This document shows positions 25,041-33,230 of a stretch of DNA of 64,000 nt, in pieces. Under the pieces are notes generated by a model. It worked only from the letters and a program-made list of their open reading frames with translations. It did no database searches and was not told where the DNA came from. A program made the position numbers and the translations under genes. The DNA comes from Streptomyces sp. R28 (lineage in GTDB: Bacteria > Actinomycetota > Actinomycetes > Streptomycetales > Streptomycetaceae), in contig NZ_CP163439.1 of assembly GCF_041052385.1 (NCBI RefSeq), forward strand, positions 3,895,001-3,959,000, given 5' to 3'. Within the stretch, counting starts at the first letter, position 1. Each line of letters begins with the position of its first letter.

Positions 25041-25637
25041 ATGCGCATCGTGATCACCGAGTTCATCAGCCTCGACGGCGTCGTGCAGGCCCCCGGCGGC
25101 CCCGAGGAGGACACCGACGGCGGCTTCGCGCACGGCGGCTGGTCGCACCCGTACTTCGACCCGGAGGTGCTCGGCTCAACGTTCAGCGAGGGGCTGGAGA
25201 AGGCCGAGGCGCTGCTGTACGGGCGCCGTACGTATCTGACGATGGCCGGGGCCTGGCCCGAGCGGGCCGGTGACCCCTTCGCCGACCGGCTGAACTCCCT
25301 GAAGAAGTACGTCGTGACCGACACCCTCGGCGACGACGAGCTGACCTGGAACAACACCACCCGTATCCCGGGCGGCGAGGCCGTGGCCCGGATCCGCGAG
25401 CTGCGTGAGCGCGAGGGCGGCGACCTGGCGATGATGGGCAGCCCCACCCTCGTCCGCACGCTCATCCAGGAGGGCCTGGTCGACGAGTTGCAGCTCGTGG
25501 TGATGCCGGTGCTGCTGGGCGGTGGCAAGTCGATCTTCCCCGAGGACGGCGGGAAGCGGCCGTTCGAGCTCGTGTCCACGGTCACCGGGAAGACGGGCGT
25601 GCAGGTGTGCGTCTACCGGCCGGCTACCGAGGACTAG
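25041..25637 (+). CDS. Dihydrofolate reductase-fold protein (RibD C-domain family)
   Basis: A 198-residue NADPH-dependent reductase-like protein. It starts with MRIVITEFISLDGVVQAPGG and has LLYGRRTYLTMAGAWP, MGSPTLVRTLIQEGLVDELQ and VMPVLLGGGKSIF, all hallmarks of the RibD_C/DHFR-like family. These are common orphan reductases in actinobacteria; substrates are mostly unknown. ATG 25041 follows AGGAGTGTCTTCC; the open frame further upstream is not used. No operon partner is adjacent. Confidence 0.85.
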   Translation: MRIVITEFISLDGVVQAPGGPEEDTDGGFAHGGWSHPYFDPEVLGSTFSEGLEKAEALLYGRRTYLTMAGAWPERAGDPFADRLNSLKKYVVTDTLGDDELTWNNTTRIPGGEAVARIRELREREGGDLAMMGSPTLVRTLIQEGLVDELQLVVMPVLLGGGKSIFPEDGGKRPFELVSTVTGKTGVQVCVYRPATED

Positions 25638-25679
25638 CAGGGAAGGCGCGGGCGTCCTAGGCTCGACCCACGGTATCTC

Positions 25680-25690
25680 TGACTGAGTCA
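25680..25690. promoter_or_regulatory. Possible MarR operator
   Basis: The short palindrome TGACT-G-AGTCA lies 23 bp before the MarR-GNAT start, where autoregulation by a MarR protein would be expected. Only position and symmetry support it. Confidence 0.3.
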
Positions 25691-25712
25691 ACCATCCGGG
25701 GGGTCGACGATC

Positions 25713-26645
25713 ATGACCGTCCATGACATCCGCGCCTTCAACCGCTTCTACACGAACGTCATCGGCGCCCTCGACTACAGCCGCCACCTCTACGCCCCGT
25801 ACACCCTCACCGAGTCCCGCGTCCTGTACGAGCTCGCGCACTCCCCGCGTACCGACGCGGCCGATCTGCGGACCGAACTCTCCCTGGACGCGGGGTACTT
25901 GAGCCGGATCCTGAACAAGTTCGAGCAGGACGGGCTCATCGAGCGCACCCCCTCCCGGGAGGACCCGCGGCGCCGCCGCGTCACGCTCACCGCGCGCGGC
26001 CGGGAGACCGGCAAGCTGCTGGAGGAGCGGGCGAGCGAATCGGTCGGCTCGCTGCTGTCGACGGTGCCGGCCGACGAACGCCCGCGCCTCGCCGAGGCGA
26101 TGACGACCGTCCGTACGATCCTGTCCCAGGGCCGCCCGCCGCGCCGCGAGGACGTCCTGCTGCGCGAGCCGGGCCCCGGCGACCTCGGCTGGATCGTGCA
26201 GCGCAACGCCGCGCTGTACGCCGCCGAGTACGGCTTCAACGCCGACTACGAGGGGCTGGTCGCGAGGATCGTCGCGGACTTCGCGCAGGACCACGATCCG
26301 CATCTGGAGCGGGTGTGGATCGCCGAGCTGGACGGGCGGCCGGTGGGCTGCGTGATGGTCGTACGGGACGAGGCGCCCGCCACGGCCCGGCTGCGGCTGC
26401 TGCTGGTCGAGCCCGACGCCCGCGGCCTCGGCATCGGCGACCGGCTCGTCTCGGCCGTCGTCGACTTCGCCCGCGGCGTCGGCTACCGCGACCTCGTCCT
26501 GTGGACCAACGACGTCCTGGCCGCCGCCCGCCGCATCTACCGGCGCCACGGCTTCGTCCTGGCCACCGAGAAACCCCACCGCTCCTTCGGCAAGGACCTC
26601 AACGGCCAGGACTGGCGGCTCGATCTGCACAGCACGCAGGAGTGA
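25713..26645 (+). CDS. MarR regulator fused to a GNAT acetyltransferase
   Basis: A 310-residue two-domain protein. Residues about 1-140 form a MarR winged helix (LRTELSLDAGYLSRILNKFE, REDPRRRRVTLTARG). Residues about 150-305 form a GNAT acetyltransferase, with LLLVEPDARGLGIGDRLV as the acetyl-CoA-binding motif A and AARRIYRRHGFV as motif B. Such fusions are known in actinobacteria and may link DNA binding to acetylation of a small molecule or protein. It is monocistronic and converges on the caspase gene with 9 bp between stops. Confidence 0.9.
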   Translation: MTVHDIRAFNRFYTNVIGALDYSRHLYAPYTLTESRVLYELAHSPRTDAADLRTELSLDAGYLSRILNKFEQDGLIERTPSREDPRRRRVTLTARGRETGKLLEERASESVGSLLSTVPADERPRLAEAMTTVRTILSQGRPPRREDVLLREPGPGDLGWIVQRNAALYAAEYGFNADYEGLVARIVADFAQDHDPHLERVWIAELDGRPVGCVMVVRDEAPATARLRLLLVEPDARGLGIGDRLVSAVVDFARGVGYRDLVLWTNDVLAAARRIYRRHGFVLATEKPHRSFGKDLNGQDWRLDLHSTQE

Positions 26646-26654
26646 CCTGCTGGG

Positions 26655-28778
26655 TCAGACGCCCGACCAGCGACCGCCGCGCACTTGGTAGACCTGCACC
26701 CGCCGGGTGATGGCGTCGCCGTAGCGATCGAAGCCGACGCGGCCCATCACGCCGTCGAACGCGACCGCCTGCACCGCTTTCCGCAGGTCACCGCGGGCCG
26801 TCGGCGGCAGCTCGCCGCCGGTGATGTGCACGCCCTCCTTGAAAGCACGTATCAGCGCCCAGGTGGCGTCATAGGCGTATCCCCCGTAGGGGCCGTAGGG
26901 AGTCGAATAGCCGGCCTTCTCGTAGTCGGTGATGAAGGGCTTGGCGGAGTCGAGCCGCTCGGCGACGACCCCGCCGACGGTACAGATGTCGCCCACCGCA
27001 CCGCTGCCCGCCTCGGAGATGTAGTCACTGGAGCAGAGGACGTCACCGCCCGCGACGCGGATGCCGGGGTCCGCGGCGTGCAGCTGCTTGCTCAGCGCGG
27101 CGCCGCCCTCGTAAGAGCCGCCGAAGTACACGACGTCGGCATCGGCGGCGCGGGCCTGTTTCACCTCTTCGGTGAACGCACGCTGGTCGTCGTCCACCTG
27201 GCTCTCCCCCACGATTCGCCCGCCCTCCTCGCGGAACGCCGTCTTGAACGTCTCCGCCAAGGAGTGGCCGTAGACCTGCTTGTCGTCGATGACGAAAGCC
27301 CTGCGGCGTCCGTCCCATTCGTGCAGGTATCCGGCCGCGGCGGGCCCCTGGGCCATGTCGTTGACCACCGTGCGGAAGTAGGTGTCGTAGGGCCTGGACC
27401 GTGGGCCATCCAGCCAGTCGGCGCCCAGAGTGAGCTCGGGAGCGGAGTTCGCGGGTGAGACCTGGGGCAGGTGTGCCTGGACGAAGACCTCCTGCATGGG
27501 ATTTGCGACGGATGCGTTGAACGGCCCCACGACTCCGACCACGTCGGAGTCGGCGACGAACTTCGTGGCGTTCACCTGCCCCGTGGCGGGCTGGGCCTTG
27601 TCGTCCAGGGCCTGGACCTTGAACGTGACACCGGGGACGAAGTCGTCCTTGTTCGCCTTCTCCACGGCCAGCTCTGCCGAGTTCTTGATTCCCTTGCCCA
27701 ACTCCGCGAGGTCACCGCTCAGGGGAACGCTCACCCCGATCCCGACGGTGAGCTTGTTCTTCGTGTCCCCGGAGTTGCCGGAGTTCCCGGACCCGCCGCC
27801 GTCCGACGATCCGCCCCTCGCCCCCTCCCCGAAGACGGAGTCCAGCATCAGGGGAAGCATCCCCAGCGCGGCGACCAGCACGGTGGACACCACCACGACC
27901 GTCCGGCGACTGAGCCGCCTGCGACGCCCTCTCACCGCCGAGGAGCCGGCCGTGCCCGCGGCGTTCTCAGCCGGTGCGTCGTCGGCGGGTTCGTCCTTGG
28001 TCGACGTGCCCTCGGGCGGCGGTGGCGGGGGCTCGGGCGGCCGGTAGCGGTTGCGGGCCAGGGCGATCGCACCCGCTGTGTTGCCGTTGCGCTGCTGGGG
28101 CTTCGGCATGCCCTTGGCCGTCAGGGAGCCGTACAGATGCTGATACAGCGTCATCATGGTGAGAAGAGGTGGCGCCTGCGGGATCCCCTTTTCGAGGGCA
28201 CCGATCAGCTCACCGGTGAACGCGGTGTACCTCTCCCCCGGCGGTGCCAGCGCCGTCCTGGTCTCCGACGTCGCGGTCAGCACGAACGTACCGCTGATGT
28301 CGGACATCCCGCCGAGCCCCGAGGACGACATCGCGCCGTGCAGGGCGAGGCCGCTCCAGCAGCAGTCCAGGATCACCACCTTGCGGCGTGCCCGGGCCTG
28401 CGGGGCCAGCAGGAGCTCGCGGATGTCCTGGTAGCGCAGGGCGCTGTAGAGGAGCCGGGGGTTGGTGCGGGGAAGGCCGAGATAGAGCTCGTTGGACAGC
28501 TCGTGCACGAAGCCGTGCCCCGCGTAGTAGACGAGGAGGGTGTCCTCGGCCTCGTCGGCGAGGCGGGCGACCTCTTCCAGCGCCTGGTCGCGGTCGGGTT
28601 CCGGGAGCATGCGTACGTGGTCGGGTGCCAGGCCCCATACGCTCGGGTCGCCTAGGAGCTCCGCGAGCCGGGTCAGGTTGCGGGACACGGCGGGCAGCGG
28701 TTCGAGGCCGGGGTCGGCGAAGGAATGGGCGCCGATCAGCAAGGCTCTGCTGAGCGCCGGTTCGGAGAGTTCGCTCAT
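26655..28778 (-). CDS. Caspase-like protease fused through one membrane helix to a type-1 periplasmic-binding sensor
   Basis: A 707-residue protein. Residues about 8-240 form a caspase/metacaspase-like (peptidase C14) domain with catalytic His88 in YYAGHGF and Cys140 in LDCCWSG. A Pro-rich linker (246-256) and a basic patch RGRRRRLSRR lead to a single transmembrane helix (about 293-313). Residues about 343-700 form a Leu/Ile/Val-type periplasmic-binding domain (VPLSGDLAELGKGIKNSAEL; VVGVVGPFNASVANPMQEV; VYFGGSYEGGAALSKQL). The positive-inside rule puts the protease in the cytoplasm and the sensor outside. ATG 28778 overlaps the stop of the EACC1 gene. By family it corresponds to caspases associated with EACC1, predicted conflict or cell-death effectors. 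Ligand and protein targets are unknown. Confidence 0.88.
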   Translation of the reverse strand: MSELSEPALSRALLIGAHSFADPGLEPLPAVSRNLTRLAELLGDPSVWGLAPDHVRMLPEPDRDQALEEVARLADEAEDTLLVYYAGHGFVHELSNELYLGLPRTNPRLLYSALRYQDIRELLLAPQARARRKVVILDCCWSGLALHGAMSSSGLGGMSDISGTFVLTATSETRTALAPPGERYTAFTGELIGALEKGIPQAPPLLTMMTLYQHLYGSLTAKGMPKPQQRNGNTAGAIALARNRYRPPEPPPPPPEGTSTKDEPADDAPAENAAGTAGSSAVRGRRRRLSRRTVVVVSTVLVAALGMLPLMLDSVFGEGARGGSSDGGGSGNSGNSGDTKNKLTVGIGVSVPLSGDLAELGKGIKNSAELAVEKANKDDFVPGVTFKVQALDDKAQPATGQVNATKFVADSDVVGVVGPFNASVANPMQEVFVQAHLPQVSPANSAPELTLGADWLDGPRSRPYDTYFRTVVNDMAQGPAAAGYLHEWDGRRRAFVIDDKQVYGHSLAETFKTAFREEGGRIVGESQVDDDQRAFTEEVKQARAADADVVYFGGSYEGGAALSKQLHAADPGIRVAGGDVLCSSDYISEAGSGAVGDICTVGGVVAERLDSAKPFITDYEKAGYSTPYGPYGGYAYDATWALIRAFKEGVHITGGELPPTARGDLRKAVQAVAFDGVMGRVGFDRYGDAITRRVQVYQVRGGRWSGV

Positions 28779-29170
28779 GGCCGGGGGCGGTCGAGCGTGG
28801 CGGCCGTCGCCGGGGTGCCGTCATCCGGCTCGGCGGTCGGCGCGGTCAGCTGTCTCACCAGCCGTTCGATCTGCTCGGCGTCGGCGCCGCTCACGGTCAC
28901 GGTGACGCCCTCACGTTCCACTTGGACGCGCGGTGCGTTCCCCCGCGACCGGCGCCAGGTCGCCACGGCCACGAGCAGTCCCCCCAGGCCCACCGCGTTG
29001 CTGAGCACGACGTCGATCAGATCCAGGCCGGGGCCCATGGCGCCCGGTGTCGCGTTCCTGCCGCGCAGGGTGAGAGTCGCGCCTGCCGAGTCGGGGTCCC
29101 GCAGCAGCCAACGCTGCAGTGCGCGGAGCTGTCCCCCGTCGTCGTCGAGCACGGTGATACCGAGCCGCAT
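28775..29170 (-). CDS. EACC1 (effector-associated constant component 1) protein
   Basis: A 131-residue protein with the layout of the EACC1 family. A short N-terminal part (LDDDGGQLRALQRWLLRD) is followed by a hydrophobic helix (about 54-72, VVLSNAVGLGGLLVAVATW) with WRRSRG after it, then a small C-terminal domain (VEREGVTVTVSGADAEQIER). EACC1 genes, as I recall the family, precede caspase- or trypsin-type effectors in predicted actinobacterial conflict systems. ATG 29170 follows GAGGGGGAAGC; a GTG 15 bp upstream lacks a site. The stop overlaps the caspase start (ATGA), so the two are made in coupled fashion. Its role, perhaps membrane adaptor or regulator of the protease, is not established. 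Confidence 0.85.
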   Translation of the reverse strand: MRLGITVLDDDGGQLRALQRWLLRDPDSAGATLTLRGRNATPGAMGPGLDLIDVVLSNAVGLGGLLVAVATWRRSRGNAPRVQVEREGVTVTVSGADAEQIERLVRQLTAPTAEPDDGTPATAATLDRPRP

Positions 29171-29210
29171 GCTTCCCCCTCGCACGCTCGCACGCCGCCT
29201 ATTTCGGCAC

Positions 29211-29232
29211 GATGCCGGTGATTTTCGGCATC
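29211..29232. promoter_or_regulatory. Inverted repeat just upstream of EACC1
   Basis: GATGCCG (29211-29217) and CGGCATC (29226-29232) with 8 bp between, 41 bp from the EACC1 start. Near-identical TTTCGGCA boxes overlap both arms. Position fits an operator over the EACC1-caspase promoter. Confidence 0.4.
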
Positions 29233-29280
29233 ATAGCGACGCCACGAGCACTCGGCGTCGACTGTGGAAAAGCAGTTCCC

Positions 29281-29315
29281 TATCTGCTCCGCAGCCGTCC
29301 CCCGCGGAGCAGATA
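29281..29315. promoter_or_regulatory. Perfect 12-bp inverted repeat in the EACC1/isomerase divergent region
   Basis: TATCTGCTCCGC (29281-29292) and GCGGAGCAGATA (29304-29315) with an 11-bp spacer, about midway between the divergent starts at 29170 and 29442. The symmetry is exact. It may be an operator for a dimeric regulator or a transcribed hairpin; no regulator gene is adjacent. Confidence 0.5.
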
Positions 29316-29441
29316 CCGCGCATGGATGTGACGCGAACCAGCCGCGAGCGATCAGCTACGGAGGAATTCGAAGGGCATCGTGCAGGAAGTGCCGCGCGGG
29401 GGCGTGCCCGGCCTCGACCGGGACGAGTAGGGTCGAGGACC

Positions 29442-30242
29442 ATGAAACTGGCGTTCTCCACCCTCGGCGTCCCCGGTCTCCCTCTCCCCGACGTGCTGCG
29501 GCTCGCGACCGCGCACGGGTACCACGGCGTCGAGTTGCGCACCCACCCGGAGGAGCCGGTGCACACCGGCCTGGATGCCGCCCAGCGGGCGGACGTGGTG
29601 GGCGATTTCAAGGCGGCGGGCATCGAGCTGCTGGGGCTCGCCGGGTACGCGCGCGTGGCCGCGCCGGGTGACGACGGGCCCGTGATCGAGGAGATCCGCA
29701 CCCTCCTCGACCTGGCCCACGACCTCGGCGCCGGCTTCGTCCGCGTCTTCCCCGGCGCCGACCCCGAGCAGAGCCGGCAGTCGGCGGACGCGATCGCCGC
29801 GCGGCGCCTCGGTACGGCCGCGGAGTACGCCGCCGACATGGGCGTACGGATCCTGCTGGAGACCCACGACTCGCACCGCACCGGCGCCGACGCGATCCGC
29901 GTCCTCGGCCTGGTCGGCCACCGCCACGTCGGCTCGCTGTGGGACGTCATGCACACCTGGCTGGGCGGCGAGCAGCCCTCGGAGAGCTACGCGGCCCTCT
30001 CCCCGTACCTCGGCTACGTCCAGGTCAAGGACATCGCCTCCGCCGACGACACGACCCCGCTCCCGCTCGGCACCGGGGTGCTGCCGCTCGCCGAGTGCGT
30101 GGAGGTGCTCTCCCGGCACGGCTGGGACGGCTGGCTGTGCTGGGAGTACGAGAAGCGGTGGTACGAGGCCGCCGCACCGCTCGACGGACTGCTGGACGCG
30201 GGCCGGGAGCACCTTTCCCGGCTGCTGAACGAGTCGGCCTAG
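29442..30242 (+). CDS. Sugar phosphate isomerase/epimerase-type TIM barrel
   Basis: A 266-residue xylose-isomerase-like barrel. Motifs are HGYHGVELRTHPEE, VRVFPGADPEQSRQ, ILLETHDSHRTGADA, HVGSLWDVMHTWLGGE and GWLCWEYEKRWYE, whose E, D, H and E residues fit the metal site. It differs clearly from the homologue at 17534-18367. ATG 29442 follows GGTCGAGGACC. It has no sugar-gene neighbours, so its substrate is open. Confidence 0.85.
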   Translation: MKLAFSTLGVPGLPLPDVLRLATAHGYHGVELRTHPEEPVHTGLDAAQRADVVGDFKAAGIELLGLAGYARVAAPGDDGPVIEEIRTLLDLAHDLGAGFVRVFPGADPEQSRQSADAIAARRLGTAAEYAADMGVRILLETHDSHRTGADAIRVLGLVGHRHVGSLWDVMHTWLGGEQPSESYAALSPYLGYVQVKDIASADDTTPLPLGTGVLPLAECVEVLSRHGWDGWLCWEYEKRWYEAAAPLDGLLDAGREHLSRLLNESA

Positions 30243-30374
30243 GCCCGGTCGGGCCCGGTGCCCGTAACCGGGTCCGTCCGCACCCGGCGCCCGTAATTCG
30301 CTGGCCCGGCACGAGGGCGGCCGTATAGCGTCCCCCCTCGTGCCCGAACCCGCCCCGCGCCCCGTCATGCCCTC

Positions 30375-31613
30375 ATGAGCCTCGCCCGTACGTTGATCGA
30401 CGTACGGCCGCTGCGCACGTCCCCCGCCTTCCGGCGGCTGCTGATCGGGCGGACGGTGTCCGTGCTCGGCAGCTTCATGACCATGGTGACCGTGATGTTC
30501 CAGGTCTGGGACATGACGCACAGCGCGGTCTGGAGCGGTGCGGTCGGCCTCGCGCAGGCGCTGCCCCTGGTGGGTGTGGGCCTGCTCGCCGGGTCGTGGG
30601 TGGACCGGGGCGACCGGCGGCGGATCTTTCTGGTCGCCACCGTCGGGCAGGCGGTCTGTGTGCTGCTCCTCGCGGTGCAGGGCTTCACGGGGCATGTGCC
30701 GGTCGCCGGGATCCTCGCCCTGGTGGCGGCCGGCTCCTGCTTCGGCGCGGTCGGCGGTCCGGCGGCGGGCGTGTTCGTGCCGCGGCTGCTGCCCAAGGAG
30801 CAGGTGGCGGCCGGGCTGGCCCTCAACCAGGTCACCGGCCAGGCGATGATGCTGCTCGGCCCGGCGCTGGGCGGGCTGTTCCTCGGCTGGTTCGGCATCG
30901 GCGTCTGCTATCTGCTGGACGCCCTGAGCTTCGGCGTCGCCTTCTACGGCGCCTTCGGTCTGCCCGCGCTGCCGCCCGAGGGCGAGCCGGCGCGGGCCGG
31001 GCTGCACGGCGTCCTGGACGGCCTGCGCTTCCTGGCCGGCAACCGGGTGGTGCGCGGCGCGCTCATCACCGACCTCGCCGCCACGATCCTCTCCATGCCG
31101 GTCAGCCTCTTCCCCCTGATCAACGCCGAACGCTTCGGCGGCAACCCGCGCACCCTCGGCCTGTTCCTGTCGGCGGTCGCGGTGGGCGGCGTCACGGCGA
31201 CGGCCCTGTCGGGTTCGCTCACCCGCCTGGGCCGCCCCGGTCTGGTGATGCTGTGCGGGGCGGCGTCGTGGGGCACCGCGCTGGCGTTGTTCGGCCTGAC
31301 GACCAGCCCGTGGGCGGGGCTCGGGCTGCTGGTGGTGGCGGGTGCCGCGGACGCCCTGTCGGTCGTCTCACGCAGCACGATCGTCCAGACCCGTACCCCG
31401 GACGCCCTGCTGGGCCGGGTGACGGCCGCCGAGCAGATCGTCGGCCAGGCGGGGCCGCATCTCGGCAATCTGCGCGGTGGCCTGGTCGCCGGCTGGTCGT
31501 CCGGCGCGACCGCCCTGGTCACGGGCGGGCTGCTGTGCGTGCTGGCGGTGGCCTACGTCGGTGCGAGCACGCCGGAGTTGCGGGACGGCGCGGCTACCGC
31601 GGACGGGCCGTGA
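30375..31613 (+). CDS. MFS transporter
   Basis: A 412-residue major facilitator with about twelve hydrophobic helices. It starts LRTSPAFRRLLIGRTVSVLGSF and has the motif-A-like loop GSWVDRGDRRRIFL after helix 2, a feature of the exporter branch that includes enterobactin exporter EntS-like proteins. It probably expels a drug or siderophore by proton antiport. ATG 30375 lies 10 bp after an alternative ATG in another frame. Its 3' end overlaps the convergent hydrolase gene by 20 bp. Confidence 0.88.
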   Translation: MSLARTLIDVRPLRTSPAFRRLLIGRTVSVLGSFMTMVTVMFQVWDMTHSAVWSGAVGLAQALPLVGVGLLAGSWVDRGDRRRIFLVATVGQAVCVLLLAVQGFTGHVPVAGILALVAAGSCFGAVGGPAAGVFVPRLLPKEQVAAGLALNQVTGQAMMLLGPALGGLFLGWFGIGVCYLLDALSFGVAFYGAFGLPALPPEGEPARAGLHGVLDGLRFLAGNRVVRGALITDLAATILSMPVSLFPLINAERFGGNPRTLGLFLSAVAVGGVTATALSGSLTRLGRPGLVMLCGAASWGTALALFGLTTSPWAGLGLLVVAGAADALSVVSRSTIVQTRTPDALLGRVTAAEQIVGQAGPHLGNLRGGLVAGWSSGATALVTGGLLCVLAVAYVGASTPELRDGAATADGP

Positions 31614-32211
31614 GCGGCGCGGTGGGGTCCAGGCACCACCCCAGTACGGCGGGCCAGGGGCCGTAACCGGCGTCCAGGTCGAGGTGGGCGGCTCCGGGGA
31701 GGATGTCGGTCGGGAGGTCGAGGGGGCGGCCGTAAAGGGTGTCGGCGCCCTCCTCGCAGTACGGGTCGTCGTCGCCGGCGACCAGGCGGGTGGGGCCGGG
31801 GAGGGTGAACTCCAGGGGCGGCGGGGCGAATCGGGCGACCTCCGGGTGCCGAGCGAGCACGGCGCCGGACGGCGGGGCGACGAGCAGCACCCGGTCCACG
31901 GCGTCGAGCCCGGGCAGCCCGCGCGCGACGGCGTGCAGCCACAGCACGGCGGACAGACTGTGCGCGACCACGACGCGCTCCTGCCCTGTCTCCGACCCTG
32001 CCTCCGACCCCGCCTCCGACCTCGCGTCGAGTCCGCCGAGATGCCGGGCCAACTCCTCCAGCCAGACCTCGAGTTCGGGGTCGTCGGGGTCGGGCAGCTG
32101 CGGGTGGTCGACCTGGTGGCCGAGCTCGGTGAGACGGTCGGCGAGCCAGTGCTGCCAGTGGTCCTTGGGGCGGCGGTTCTGCCAGCCGTGGAGGATGAGG
32201 TAGGCGGTCAT
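31594..32211 (-). CDS. RBBP9/YdeN-family alpha/beta hydrolase
   Basis: A 205-residue serine hydrolase of the small RBBP9/YdeN type. MTAYLILHGWQNRRPKDHWQ at the start, VVVAHSLSAVLWLHA with the nucleophile serine, AGDDDPYC for the acid and GAAHLD for the histidine give a complete triad. A run EAGSEAGSE (about residues 66-75) comes from a short in-frame DNA repeat and may vary between strains. It is divergent from the LysR gene, so LysR control is possible. Confidence 0.85.
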   Translation of the reverse strand: MTAYLILHGWQNRRPKDHWQHWLADRLTELGHQVDHPQLPDPDDPELEVWLEELARHLGGLDARSEAGSEAGSETGQERVVVAHSLSAVLWLHAVARGLPGLDAVDRVLLVAPPSGAVLARHPEVARFAPPPLEFTLPGPTRLVAGDDDPYCEEGADTLYGRPLDLPTDILPGAAHLDLDAGYGPWPAVLGWCLDPTAPLTARPR

Positions 32212-32262
32212 GGCGTCGATGGTTTCCGACCACCGTCGCGCCGGTCCAGTTAATCTTTTGCG

Positions 32263-33210
32263 GTGGAACCGTTAAGCGAGAGCTTCAGCATCGATCTGCG
32301 CCGCCTGACCGTCCTGCGCGAACTCCAACGCCGGGGCAGCCTCGCCCGCACCGCGCAGGCCCTGCATCTGACGCCGTCGGCGGTCTCGCAGCAGATCGCG
32401 GCGCTGGCCCGCGAGGCAGGCGTACCCCTGACCCAGCGGAAGGGAAGAGGCGTACGCCTCACCGGCCAGGCCCGGGTGCTGCTCGCGCACGCCGACCTGA
32501 TCGCGGCCCAACTGGAGCGGGCACGGGCCGACTTGGCGGCGTACGGGGACGGCGGGCGCGGGTCGGTGACGATCGGCTGCTTCTCCAGCGCGATCCTGGG
32601 CCTGCTGCCGGAAGCGCTGACGGCACTGCGCGAGCGTCTGCCGCACGTCCGTGTCGACGTGGTGGAGGCCGAGCCGCCGGACCTGTTCACGGCGCTCGAC
32701 GGGGGCGAGGTCGACGTGGCCGTGGCGGTGGACTTCGCGGCGACACCGCCGTACGCGGACCGCCGCTACCACCGGATCGACCTGTGCACGGACGTCCTGG
32801 ACATCGCCGTCCCGTCCGGCCACCGTCTCGCCGACGGTGACCGCGTCGACCTGCGGGAGCTGGCCACGGAGCCGTGGATCGTGGGCGACGCGCGCAGCTG
32901 CTGCGGCGCGGTGGCACGGTCGGTGTGCGCGGCGGCGGGTTTCACACCGGACATCCGGCATGCGGTCAACGACTGGGGCGCGCTGGCGGCCCTGGTGGAG
33001 GCGGGACAGGGCGTGGCCCTGATCCCACGCCTGGTGCACCCCCTGTACGCGCACCGCCGTATCGCCCTGCTGACGACGCGGGGCACTCCCCCGTCCCGGA
33101 ACGTCTTCGCGGCGGTACGGACGGGCGCGGAGGGCGACCCGGTCCTGGCCGCCGTACGGAATCAGCTGTCGGTGTCCGCCAGGGAGTTGACGACACCCGC
33201 ACCAGCTTGA
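32263..33210 (+). CDS. LysR-family regulator with a TTA codon
   Basis: A 315-residue LysR protein with N-terminal winged helix-turn-helix (GSLARTAQALHLTPSAVSQQI, about residues 25-45) and an effector domain to the end. The only start without long extension is GTG 32263. Codon 4 is TTA (32272-32274), the rare leucine codon read by the bldA tRNA in Streptomyces, so translation may depend on development. No later start can avoid it. The gene is divergent from the RBBP9-like hydrolase, its probable target. Its 3' end faces the EPSP synthase stop at 20 bp. Confidence 0.88.
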   Translation: MEPLSESFSIDLRRLTVLRELQRRGSLARTAQALHLTPSAVSQQIAALAREAGVPLTQRKGRGVRLTGQARVLLAHADLIAAQLERARADLAAYGDGGRGSVTIGCFSSAILGLLPEALTALRERLPHVRVDVVEAEPPDLFTALDGGEVDVAVAVDFAATPPYADRRYHRIDLCTDVLDIAVPSGHRLADGDRVDLRELATEPWIVGDARSCCGAVARSVCAAAGFTPDIRHAVNDWGALAALVEAGQGVALIPRLVHPLYAHRRIALLTTRGTPPSRNVFAAVRTGAEGDPVLAAVRNQLSVSARELTTPAPA

Positions 33211-33230
33211 AGCTCACCGGACAACCCCCG

